Below are positions 28,174 through 36,165 of a stretch of 64,000 nucleotides of DNA, in pieces. Below the pieces are notes generated by a model. It made no database searches. It worked only from the letters and a program-made list of their open reading frames with translations, and was not told the origin of the DNA. Origin of the DNA: Bin55 sp963664665 (GTDB taxonomy: Bacteria; Pseudomonadota; Gammaproteobacteria; Pseudomonadales; Azotimanducaceae); NCBI GenBank assembly GCA_963664665.2, contig CAXXMH010000006.1:1-64000 (forward strand), in the 5' to 3' direction. The first letter of the stretch is position 1. The number at the start of each line of letters is the position of its first letter. The translations under genes and the position numbers were made by a program.

Positions 28174-28278
28174 TACTTAAACCAGGTTGATCAGGTTCAA
28201 AAAACTCACATTTGATTTCTCGGTCAATCAGTTCGGTTTTATCACTGTGATTTCGACCTATGGATATTCGTATGCGCT
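28030..28278. repeat. 250 bp direct repeat, right copy
   Basis: This is the mate of 17820-18069 in the same orientation. It covers the signal-peptide codons and about 100 bp upstream. The remaining sequence up to 28499 holds no recognisable gene. Confidence 0.8.
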
Positions 28279-28499
28279 AACAACGAACCACACAAACGTG
28301 CAAATTGTGGGAATACACTGCGATCGGAGTGCGCCTGAGCCCCCGACTCGCTGCGATTTGACAGCGAACCATCGTATCCGCCGATAGTGCAGCGCGCAAA
28401 TCGAAAAGGGGTTAAAGTTAAATTAGGGCGTCCACGGCTTTAGATCTCAACTCAGTTTCGTTGTCTGAATTTCAAAAACCTCCGTTCGGCTGTATGTGG

Positions 28500-28640
28500 T
28501 TAACAAACATAGTGCAAACTGTAGTTGAACTGCACGTCTTCACCTGCCGAATCATCGAAGTTCTCAGTCACGAATCGTGTGGTGTGGAACACAAAGCCGT
28601 AGTTCAGAGCCAAAATCTTTGTAATACTGAGTAGCTGAAT
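28500..28640 (-). pseudogene. Short orphan coding remnant
   Basis: The minus strand is open for 46 codons (ITKILALNYGFVFHTTRF, then acidic residues, then VQFNYSLHYVC) with TAA at 28500 and an in-frame TAG just upstream. The alternating pattern looks like the last strands of an outer-membrane barrel. There is no start codon and no family that I can name, so this is a tentative call. Confidence 0.3.
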
Positions 28641-28654
28641 CTATAGTACCGATC

Positions 28655-29019
28655 ATGGCTACGCCTTTGGAGAAGCTAGAACTAGCAGAAAGTCAGCTTG
28701 AGCGCGTGCTTTCGTCGTTGGATCCTCCAGATTGGGCTAGCCTATCGCACTTCGGCTTCCACGCAACAGAAAATGCAGTCGATGCAGCATGCACGTCGGC
28801 ATTCGAATTCAGAAAACGCACTACGCTAGAGTGTCCGCAGCATCGCAACTTCACAAAGAACATGCTTTACAAGATGTATCGGCGTTGCTGGAGGATCTCA
28901 ATGAAGTTCGTAAGAGTGAAGCGTACGGGGACGTTCCGGCACCTAAACTGGATGCTGAAGATACGGCAACACTAATTGAGGAATATGTTCGCTCTGTTCG
29001 AGAGCTCATCGAGACATAA
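28655..29019 (+). pseudogene. HEPN-domain protein, frameshifted
   Basis: The first frame (from 28655) reads SHFGFHATENAVDAAC and the continuation, one frame over from about 28789, reads HVGIRIQKTHYARVSAA, a helical middle, then VRKSEAYGDVPAPKLDAED. Together they form one HEPN-like protein of about 120 residues. The break lies at GCAGCATGCACG near 28790; adding one ATGC unit would restore the frame. HEPN proteins of this kind pair with the MNT nucleotidyltransferase gene that follows 5 bp later. A sequencing error at this spot is the main alternative to real decay. Confidence 0.7.
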
Positions 29020-29024
29020 CAACG

Positions 29025-29672
29025 ATGAAACGAAGCTTTGCAGATCGATGCATTCAACGCTGGCCGACGCTAGGAGCAAAGAAGTGGACTCTCGAATTTC
29101 TCGAGCGCGCGAATCGAGATCACAACATCCTCGCGGTCGTAGCTATTGGTTCCGCAGTAAGAAAAGGCGTTCAGTCCGATGATCTCGATATGCTTGTGCT
29201 CTGCCAATCTACGCAAGAATTTTCAGATCGAGCACCGCTTGAGATAGACCTTCGAGCGTTCGATGCCCAAAGCGTAGACACGAAAATCGAAGCAGGACAT
29301 GACTTACTAGGTTGGGCGGTCGTATTCGGCCGCACTTTGTTTGATCGGGAATCTACATGGCTTCGAATCGTGACGAGGTGGAGCAGTCGAGTCCCATTAC
29401 CGAATCCTACGGAAATCAGGAAACGATCGTTGGTTACACGCCGACGGATGCAAGAGATGCGTGAAATGGGAGACGAAGACGCCGCGGTAGAGTTAGAACT
29501 CGCCTACCTCTCTTATGATGCGAGAGCCGCGCTGGCAGAGGCAGGAATCTATCCGGCATCGCGTCCCGAATTGCCCGACCAGTTAACGAGCATCGGTGCT
29601 CACACGCTCGCAGCACAAGTCAGACACGCGTTGGACGCAAGGGAGCGACTAAGGAGTCAGGTGGTCGGTTGA
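29025..29672 (+). CDS. MNT-type nucleotidyltransferase (partner of the HEPN gene)
   Basis: The 215-residue protein has the minimal nucleotidyltransferase motif AIGSAVRKG...DDLDMLVLC at about residues 40-60 (GS plus DxD). A helical C-terminal half follows (LELAYLSYDARAALAEAGIYP). In HEPN/MNT (type VII) systems such enzymes AMPylate and silence the HEPN RNase. It starts 5 bp after the HEPN stop. With the partner frameshifted, the antitoxin is presumably maintained without its toxin or is decaying. Confidence 0.75.
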   Translation: MKRSFADRCIQRWPTLGAKKWTLEFLERANRDHNILAVVAIGSAVRKGVQSDDLDMLVLCQSTQEFSDRAPLEIDLRAFDAQSVDTKIEAGHDLLGWAVVFGRTLFDRESTWLRIVTRWSSRVPLPNPTEIRKRSLVTRRRMQEMREMGDEDAAVELELAYLSYDARAALAEAGIYPASRPELPDQLTSIGAHTLAAQVRHALDARERLRSQVVG

Positions 29673-29739
29673 AGTAACCTGTGTCGTTCCCGATTCCTCG
29701 AAAGGTACGTTGCCTAATTAGGGTTGGTCCGGGAAGCTA

Positions 29740-30000
29740 CGTGAAGAGCTTCAGGCCGCGACAGGTCGAATTCTGTCGAGATGGGGCGACGCAGGTTGGG
29801 GAGAAGCTGTGAAAAGCGACAAACATGGTGGTCGTTTGCGCGACGAGCTCGTCGAAGTGACGGAAAACTGAGCCATGGCCAACTTGGATTACTTGCGTTC
29901 CCTTGAGTCGACATCCTGATTGCGGATGTATTAGGTGTAACCAAACCTACGGAAGATGCCAGGTCGAAGCGCCTTGTTGATGTAAGAGAGTTGAAGAAAG
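29740..30000 (+). pseudogene. Decayed C-terminal remnant of a RecQ-type helicase
   Basis: One frame reads GRILSRWGDAGWGEAVK, then KHGGRLRDELVEV before a stop at about 29872. A second frame then gives WPTWITCVPLSRHP. These pieces correspond, as I remember them, to consecutive parts of the C-terminal region of long RecQ-like ATP-dependent helicases. Stops and frameshifts break the sequence. The helicase core itself is absent. Confidence 0.45.
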
Positions 30001-30175
30001 TACAAAGACCTGTTCGCTACGTTACGTGCGAAAGAGAGTTGCTAGAGCTTAGGGGAGAATAGTCTTCATCTGAAGGCCATGTCTCTGCCCCCATCTAAAG
30101 ATCAGCGAAATTAGGATCTCGACGTCATACTCAAGTTCTAATAGTTGCCCTGCTGGTCTTTGTAAAGTTAAAAAC

Positions 30176-30207
30176 GAGACAGCTTCGCAAAAACTGTCTC
30201 ATTTTTT
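30176..30207. terminator. Bidirectional Rho-independent terminator
   Basis: GAGACAG and CTGTCTC form a 7 bp stem around an 11-base loop. On the plus strand it is followed by ATTTTTT, and on the minus strand by GTTTTTA. It separates the rightward HEPN/MNT/RecQ remnants from the leftward regulator at 30390. Confidence 0.75.
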
Positions 30208-30240
30208 GGCACCACTTCTCCACTCCATGCTAGATATAGG

Positions 30241-30327
30241 ATGGGACTTACATACCTGTTTACAAAACAGGCTGCCTTTTGACGGATCCTCGGAGTCACT
30301 AATGTGAACGCTCCTCCTCGTCCAGAT
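30241..30327 (-). repeat. 87 bp repeat element, copy 2 (inverted mate at 529-615)
   Basis: This is the inverse of 529-615 with about six mismatches. In this copy CCTGTTT-TGT-AAACAGG gives a perfect 7 bp hairpin, which is shortened in copy 1. It lies between the terminator at 30176 and the HigA-type gene. Apart from the RecQ remnant and the terminator, the spacer 29673-30389 holds nothing else I recognise. Confidence 0.75.
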
Positions 30328-30389
30328 GCCCCTGTCCCAGAGGCCTTCTTAGCGCTTGGTTCTCGCGCCTCATGTGTAATTGTATAGTA

Positions 30390-30821
30390 TTACGATCCAA
30401 TTCGTGAGACTTTGTAATCAAGTATGTAATCCCCTATAGGATCATCGAGCGGAACTCTCGACTTGCTCAATAGCACGTCAGCGGGAATACCGAGATGCTC
30501 GTGGAGCGCTCGCGCCATAGGAACGGTAATTTCGCGCTTACCGGAGAGAACCTCGGATACCTTAGCGCGACTGCCGAGAAATGGGATTAGGTCACGGGGT
30601 TTCAGCTTTGCCTGTTCCATACGGAATTCGATAGCGCCGACGGGACTTGGATAGCCCATTGGTTGGTGCTTACTTTCATAGTGCTCGATTAGGTCGATCA
30701 GAACGTCGAGTTCATCGAAATCTGCGCTGCCAAACTCCGCGTCCATCAGAGTATCGACCCGCGCGAGCGCGGACTCGTAATCTTTCTCCGTCCGAACAGA
30801 TTCGATCTTGTAATTAGCCAT
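30390..30821 (-). CDS. HigA-type helix-turn-helix antitoxin/regulator
   Basis: The start is set at 30821, where AGGAGGTGTGAG provides an excellent RBS; an upstream frame extension to 30839 would lose it. The 143-residue protein has an N-terminal half typical of larger HigA proteins (ALARVDTLMDAE, ELDVLIDLIEHYESKH, AIEFRMEQ) and an HTH at about residues 85-120 (LIPFLGSRAKVSEVLSGKRE). Such proteins repress their promoter and bind a HigB RNase. No HigB-like gene is upstream; an unrelated small gene sits there instead. Confidence 0.8.
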   Translation of the reverse strand: MANYKIESVRTEKDYESALARVDTLMDAEFGSADFDELDVLIDLIEHYESKHQPMGYPSPVGAIEFRMEQAKLKPRDLIPFLGSRAKVSEVLSGKREITVPMARALHEHLGIPADVLLSKSRVPLDDPIGDYILDYKVSRIGS

Positions 30822-30875
30822 CTCACACCTCCTGAACATCTATGGGTTCGTAGACTGAATTTACGATTCCTTCGA

Positions 30876-31166
30876 TCACTCAGATCTCCGCAATGGCCTA
30901 CCTCCGAAGTGATGCAGTGCCTCACATCCAATCCTCACTGACCACACATCGACGACTTCGGGGCATCGTTCGCGTAAGAGATTGGCTGCTGTTAGAAGGT
31001 CATCGGCGATCGTCCAAATTCCGGTATCTATGTCAATGGAGACGTACTTTCCGAGATGAACGGATTCGATTTGCTCTTTGATGTCTCGGTCATAAATCGA
31101 TTTACCTAATTGGGCCGTCCTCTCCTTCGTTCTACGTCCGTGCGCGTGAGTCTTCGCTAGTCTCAC
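30876..31166 (-). CDS. Small conserved hypothetical protein upstream of the HigA-type gene
   Basis: The 96-residue product has the pattern YDRDIKEQIE...GKYVSIDIDTGIWTIADD...AANLLRERCPE...VRIGCEALHHFGGR. I recognise this as a widespread small bacterial family of unknown role, common in cyanobacteria. It starts at a GTG at 31166 with GGAG upstream and lies 54 bp upstream of the HigA-type gene on the same strand, so they may be co-transcribed. It does not look like a HigB RNase; any toxin role would be new. Confidence 0.6.
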   Translation of the reverse strand: MRLAKTHAHGRRTKERTAQLGKSIYDRDIKEQIESVHLGKYVSIDIDTGIWTIADDLLTAANLLRERCPEVVDVWSVRIGCEALHHFGGRPLRRSE

Positions 31167-31346
31167 TGACGCTTTTCTCCTATAGACTGCACGATTTTCT
31201 CAATCTTATGCGCAAATGACCATTCTCGCCGGGGAAATCACTTGATTCAGGAAATGTTGTCAGAAAACTGGCGCAAAGGAATCTACAACAGTAAGTTCTA
31301 GATCGCGATTCTGACTCGGCGGAACGTGTAGCAAGCCACGGCGAAG

Positions 31347-32166
31347 AACAGGCTGTCGAAAACTCCCACATGACATGACTTGATTTCTTCTGCGAACCGT
31401 CGGCAATTTTCGAGAATCGCCGCATGCATCTCCTTCAGGCTTCGCTCGCAACTCTAATCTGCCTAATCGTTCCGATCGCACACGCGGAGACTATCTCAAC
31501 CGCTCAAATCCTGCAGCGTACGCTTGCCGCGGCTTCGGCATGCGTGAACTGGCGATGGATTGGTAACTGCCTTCGGTTGGAGTGTGACCTTCTAGGTTGC
31601 GACGTTCAAACGTCACCCAAAGTACGCCACTATCTGCCGGATCTGCTGGTCACGGTGCACCGCACACCTGCTGATCAACCGTGGATCGAGATGCGTCGAA
31701 CTTTGAGTGTACCGCAATCCGCGGTGTTGAGGAGCTTCGCGGCTGCAATGTCGTCCAATCGATTCGTCGGGTCCGGCGGCGATGTGAGCGTTTCGACCGA
31801 GTATGCAGGAAATGCTGACGTCAGGTTCTTCGAGGCGAATGTCTTCGGACATCCGCTTGCCGAGCTGCCGTTCGACACGGATCGATTGTTCTGTCAGTCC
31901 GTAACGCGCACAGGAAAGCCCTACTATCAATCTACGCTGGATGCCACAGCGTGGCGCATAGCCCCACTCGAAAGTGCGCTTCCCGCCGCGCTCGTACCTG
32001 GTCAGAGAGAAATTGGAGCCTCAGCCATGCAATCGTGGGGTGCCGTATACCCGCGATCAGGCTTTGTCACACAGCAGAATCCAGCGAAAGCTGCGGCCGT
32101 GATCGCCCAACGCGCCTGCGATATTGTCATCGGACCTCGTCGACTCCATGTCGCGCTTGCGCTTGA
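31347..32166 (+). repeat. Diverged direct repeat of an ICE gene region, left copy
   Basis: About 820 bp match 35343-36165 in the same orientation. The match starts about 75 bp before the TIGR03756 start (shared AACTCCCACATGACATGACT) and ends abruptly after CTTGCGCTTGAG at 32166. The copies differ at many third positions, so the duplication is not recent. Confidence 0.85.
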
Positions 32167-32212
32167 GATAAGAAAGGCACTCGTGAAGAATCATCGAATT
32201 CAGTCGTATTGA
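31424..32212 (+). pseudogene. TIGR03756-type conjugative element protein, truncated copy
   Basis: The 262-residue ORF has a signal peptide (residues 1-21) and matches the intact paralogue at 35420-36400 up to residue 247 (RRLHVALALE). It then runs into 15 unrelated codons of the neighbouring cassette. The missing 75 residues include the conserved C-terminal WRPYECC block. TIGR03756 proteins belong to the transfer apparatus of PFL-type integrative conjugative elements and resemble TraU. The truncated product is probably non-functional. Confidence 0.75.
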
Positions 32213-34109
32213 TCGCATGCGTGTGTTCAGTAAATTCGTTGAATAAAACATACTCAAAACTCCAGAAACTGAATCGCAGACTAATTCTTGACGGCAGGAA
32301 CTCATCCAACATTAAATCAATTTGCAGTTTATCCCAAGTCAACTCATCACTCCGTGTAATCCTTCCAATTAGGAGTAATAACTGTAATCGCTCTTCGTTT
32401 TCAATTATCAGCGAACCATGTTCGTCATACAGTGCATTAGAATTGCGCTTAGGAGTGGAGCTAAATTCATAAGCTACGTCAAACGCGTGCTCAATTGTCC
32501 CTTGCTCCTCGACAATGTCATTTCGATGTTCAGAAATAGCCATATCACAGATTTGTTCAAATACGCTCTGAGGATATTCTTTTGTGTCTCCCCAAAGTGC
32601 GCTTGCATAGAAGAAGGCATCTAAAAGACTCATGTCTCTAGTCGTAAGGCCGTCTCGCGAGTAGGTGTGGAGTGCTTCAACAAACCGGTGTCGAGCAATG
32701 TAATTTCGCGCCAATAGTGATTTCGCCGCCTTCGTTATATTTCGGCTGTCTATGTCGTCGTCAGAGATTATGGAATTAAGTACTGAATTACTGAAGTTTA
32801 AACTACCTAACCTTTCTAAACTCGCGCCAAGTTCTAGTTTATCTGATATCGTCAAACTTGAGATTGCGGGAAACATAGAGATTTGAGAACTTCCCTCTAA
32901 TAGATTTAGCAATCTCTTAACAGTGCGTAACGGTAATGATTCTTGATGTAGTGCCTCTACTGCAGTGTGATGTCCGAAGTAACTGCCACCGAGTTCTGTA
33001 ATCGCATCTAGTAGGGAGATTTGATCTTCCTCTGATATTGAGTCCAGATTTTTGATTAAAATGTTACTTGCAAGATGGAGACCGTGTTCCTCACCTGGAA
33101 TGGTAGTTCCTCCACCTAGCCATAGGTGCGCGAGTTGAACTGAGATGTCGATATCGTCACTGAATCGATTTTCAATCTCGAGGAGCTTAAGAGTCTCGTC
33201 AAGGGGATTTGGTTTGTACGTGACGCGAGATTCGTCTTCTAAGATTTCGCGTAATGCTTCTAAATAATAAAGCGCACCTTCTTTACTCTCCAAATTTCCT
33301 TGTACAATCCTTCTGGCTAGTCTTCTATATTCATGAGCTAGACGACTATTTGGTCTCTCTTGAGTAAAAACGGATTGTTGTATCAACTGAAGACTGTCGT
33401 AACGATGTATTGTCATTAGCTCTTCAATTTCCAGCTGATGTTTGAATTCCTGAGTAATACCATCTAGAATTTGGTCCTCATCGTCTAAATACGGTACGTT
33501 AGACATTACAAAGTAAAGATCGATCGTCTTCTGACGTGAAGTCGTGGCTTCTCCTCGAATGTTCGAGACGATCTGTTTCAGTCCATATAGGTTTTGTTCA
33601 TTCGGAAAAATAAGTATGGTTACCGCATCGGGGAGTTGCCGCGTGCATATCCCTACCGTGTCGGTATATCCGGTGTGTGAATCTATGAACACATAATCGG
33701 GGTTTAATTCTTTCTGCCACTGTGCTTTCATATCTTCAAATAGTAAATAACCATCTTGTTGATCGTATAGTTTGATCCAATCGATATTTGCCATCCGCGT
33801 AGCGTAGTTGGGTTCGAACTCCCCTGATTTCATCACTAGGATATTCTCTAATAAACCCGCTTCTGCAACATAATCACTTACGTTAGGTGCACTGTTGTGG
33901 TTTAAGAAATGTGATACATAGTCGACGATTCCGGGCGCTTCTGTCTTGGTCTTTAATAACTCAAACGATCCCAAACCTGGTGCTTCCAGATCAAAATCAA
34001 CAAGCAGTACACGTCGTCCCTCGCTAGCCAGTTGTGTGGCGACATTTGCCAACGCTAGTGTTCTCCCCACCCCACCTTTAAAAGAATAGAACGTACAGAT
34101 ATGCATCAC
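32127..34109 (-). CDS. KGGVGR-type P-loop ATPase with helical C-terminal region
   Basis: The 660-residue protein begins MHICTFYSFKGGVGRTLALA, a deviant Walker A in which KGGVGRT replaces the ParA/MinD KGGVGKT. LLVDFDLEAPG and DYVFIDSHTGYTD supply the downstream ParA-like motifs. About 300 C-terminal residues look like helical repeats. ATPases with KGGVGR motifs often occur next to effector or toxin genes in defence-like loci. It overlaps the HTH gene upstream by one base, giving tight coupling. The last 13 or so codons are antisense to the duplicated ICE gene, so the native C-terminus may be missing. Confidence 0.75.
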   Translation of the reverse strand: MMHICTFYSFKGGVGRTLALANVATQLASEGRRVLLVDFDLEAPGLGSFELLKTKTEAPGIVDYVSHFLNHNSAPNVSDYVAEAGLLENILVMKSGEFEPNYATRMANIDWIKLYDQQDGYLLFEDMKAQWQKELNPDYVFIDSHTGYTDTVGICTRQLPDAVTILIFPNEQNLYGLKQIVSNIRGEATTSRQKTIDLYFVMSNVPYLDDEDQILDGITQEFKHQLEIEELMTIHRYDSLQLIQQSVFTQERPNSRLAHEYRRLARRIVQGNLESKEGALYYLEALREILEDESRVTYKPNPLDETLKLLEIENRFSDDIDISVQLAHLWLGGGTTIPGEEHGLHLASNILIKNLDSISEEDQISLLDAITELGGSYFGHHTAVEALHQESLPLRTVKRLLNLLEGSSQISMFPAISSLTISDKLELGASLERLGSLNFSNSVLNSIISDDDIDSRNITKAAKSLLARNYIARHRFVEALHTYSRDGLTTRDMSLLDAFFYASALWGDTKEYPQSVFEQICDMAISEHRNDIVEEQGTIEHAFDVAYEFSSTPKRNSNALYDEHGSLIIENEERLQLLLLIGRITRSDELTWDKLQIDLMLDEFLPSRISLRFSFWSFEYVLFNEFTEHTHAINTTEFDDSSRVPFLSQAQARHGVDEVR

Positions 34110-34681
34110 TAAGTTACTCTTTGATTTGAAGTAAGGTGAAATTCGGTCTGCTCCCGCTTTGCTCTCAAAGATTCACCTAATCCTGGGAATCTGATGACTT
34201 GCTTGCGATCCTTCGAATTTCGATCAGACGTCGCTTGGTCATTTAGAGGTATTAGAGAACGTAGATTCGAAACCCCGTTTGGAAGCGAGAGGAGTCGCAA
34301 GTAGCGATCGTATGCGAGAGACTGAACACTTGTGCCTCTCTCCCACCTTCCGAGTGAGGCTTTACCAATACCAGTGAGATCAGAGAACTCAGATCGACTC
34401 AATCCTCGTAAATCACGAATGTCTCGGATCTCTTCAGGGGTAAGCACCCCTAAATGTTGGCAGAGCGCAATGTGTTTTAAGCGTTCCGCATTCTCATTGA
34501 GGGTTTGAAAGCCACATTTCACACAGGTGTGGATAGGAAGTTCAACGTGGACAGTCTGTGGATCCTCCTCCGCACCGAATGTAAACGATGTTTTTTTCCA
34601 GGTACACTCAAGTGTCTCGTCACAATCTGGGCAGAGTCCTTCAAATGGTTCCGATTGTGTCGGGTTGTTTAGATTTGGCAT
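34109..34681 (-). CDS. MqsA-like zinc-finger/HTH antitoxin or regulator
   Basis: The 190-residue protein has an N-terminal zinc ribbon (CPDCDETLEC...CVKCGF, residues about 17-60) followed by an HTH (LTPEEIRDIRDLRGLSRSEF, then GKASLGRWERGT, about 78-120). This is the architecture of MqsA/YgiT antitoxins, where the zinc domain binds the toxin and the HTH binds DNA. It lies 12 bp after the small putative toxin gene and abuts the ATPase gene. A C-terminal extension of about 50 residues is rich in basic residues. Confidence 0.78.
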   Translation of the reverse strand: MPNLNNPTQSEPFEGLCPDCDETLECTWKKTSFTFGAEEDPQTVHVELPIHTCVKCGFQTLNENAERLKHIALCQHLGVLTPEEIRDIRDLRGLSRSEFSDLTGIGKASLGRWERGTSVQSLAYDRYLRLLSLPNGVSNLRSLIPLNDQATSDRNSKDRKQVIRFPGLGESLRAKREQTEFHLTSNQRVT

Positions 34682-34693
34682 CAGAATACTCGT

Positions 34694-35053
34694 TTAATGG
34701 TTGGTTGATCTCGAATAGTGAAAACTCCGTCCCAGGACGGAACCGCGGACGATTTCCAACTTGACGTACAACAAAGGTTCATCGTCCACCAGAGGAATCA
34801 CCAGGACATAGGCTGTTTTACCAGGTGGTTTATCAAGTGTGATTTGCTCTACACAGTGGCCCGCTTCGAGTTTCTTAGCGATCAACTCCCAGGCTCCCTC
34901 GTCGGTGAAATAGCCAAATAGACCACCACTTGGATCTCGAACTCGCATAGGTTCCCAGTCTGTCGGTCTCTCGCTGGTAAATTTGGTTCCATGACGCCCC
35001 GGAGTCTGAATCAACCTCACCAGTTCGTTACGTCGTTCATCGGAAATGCTCAT
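34694..35053 (-). CDS. Small putative toxin, MqsR-like
   Basis: The 119-residue protein is the first gene of the cassette. Its tail YVKLEIVRGSVLGRSFHYS resembles the MqsR end YLKITV..VLIVSFKE in order and spacing. The centre has a conserved-looking GYFTDEGAWELIAKKLEAG and LDKPPGKTAYVL. MqsR is a RelE-fold RNase that cuts mRNA at GCU. The zinc-finger/HTH gene directly downstream supports a toxin-antitoxin pair. The similarity is weak and the toxin label is inference. Confidence 0.55.
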   Translation of the reverse strand: MSISDERRNELVRLIQTPGRHGTKFTSERPTDWEPMRVRDPSGGLFGYFTDEGAWELIAKKLEAGHCVEQITLDKPPGKTAYVLVIPLVDDEPLLYVKLEIVRGSVLGRSFHYSRSTNH

Positions 35054-35419
35054 CTACGATAGCGATTGCACACGGAAGTAAGCAAAGAGGAGATCATATG
35101 ATCTCGGTGTAAAGATTTCATCCTTATTTTACCAATCTCAATATCAATTGATACTGCCTGTGGTGATAAAGTGATATATATGTACAGTTTAATTGCGATC
35201 ACCGCGCGCGAAGAACCAGATGGTTGCGTTAATTTCTGTCAGCGACTTTCATGTCTCCGAGTCGTCACGCGACCATAACCGCGACTGTAGATACGAGGTC
35301 GTAGTGTTTATGCGTCGAAACGCACAGAGAGCCTCTACTCAGAACACGCTCTCTAAAACTCCCACATGACATGACTTGATTTCTTCAGCGCAGCGTCGGT
35401 AATTTCTGAGAATCGCGTC
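35054..35419. other. Promoter region of the three-gene cassette and junction to the ICE repeat
   Basis: About 290 AT-rich bases upstream of the cassette, with a 12 bp palindrome at 35142-35153, are followed by the start of the right ICE repeat at 35343. No gene is seen. Confidence 0.5.
35142..35153. promoter_or_regulatory. Palindrome TATCAATTGATA, possible operator
   Basis: A perfect 12 bp palindrome lies 89 bp upstream of the putative toxin start, in AT-rich DNA. It is a plausible binding site for the MqsA-like HTH protein. The E. coli MqsA operator sequence is different. Confidence 0.35.
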
Positions 35420-36165
35420 ATGCACTTCGTACAGGCATCGCTTCTAACGCTTTTCTGTGTTTCCGCCTCGTGGGTCGACGCGGAAACCATTTCAACCGCG
35501 CAAATCCTGCAGCGCACGCTTACGGCCGCACCCGCATGTCTGAACTGGCGTTGGGTGGGGAATTGCCTCTGGTTGCATTGTCACTTACTCGGCTGCGACG
35601 TTCAAACCTCACCCAAAGTACGCCACTATCTGCCGGACCTGCTGGTCTCTGTACACCGCACACCCTTAGACCAACCGTGGATTGAAATGCGACACGTGTT
35701 GAGCGTACCGCAAGCTACCGCATTGAAGAGCTTCGCTGGTGCATTGTCGTCAAATCGATTCGTCGGGTCGGGCGGTGATGTGAGTGTTTCGACCGATCAT
35801 GCAGGAAACGCTGACGTCAGGTTCTTTGAGGCGAACGTGATCGGACATCCGCTTGCCGGGTTGCCAATCGACACGGATCAATTGTTCTGTCAATCCGTAA
35901 CGCACTCAGGCAAACCTTACTATCAATCCGCGCTCGACGCCACGGCGTGGCGCATGGCTCCACTCGAAAGCGTGCTATCCGATGCGCTCGTACCTGGCCA
36001 GAGAGAAGTCGGGTCCTCAGCCATGCAATCGTGGGGTGCCGTATACCCGCGATCGGGCTTTGTCACACAACAGAATCCAGCGAAAGCTGCCGCCGTGATC
36101 GCCCAACGAGCATGCGATATTGTCATCGGACCTCGTCGACTCCATGTCGCGCTTGCGCTTGAGGC
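35343..36165 (+). repeat. Diverged direct repeat of an ICE gene region, right copy
   Basis: This is the mate of 31347-32166, and it continues into an intact gene beyond the end of the repeat. The three-gene cassette lies exactly between the two copies. Confidence 0.85.
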
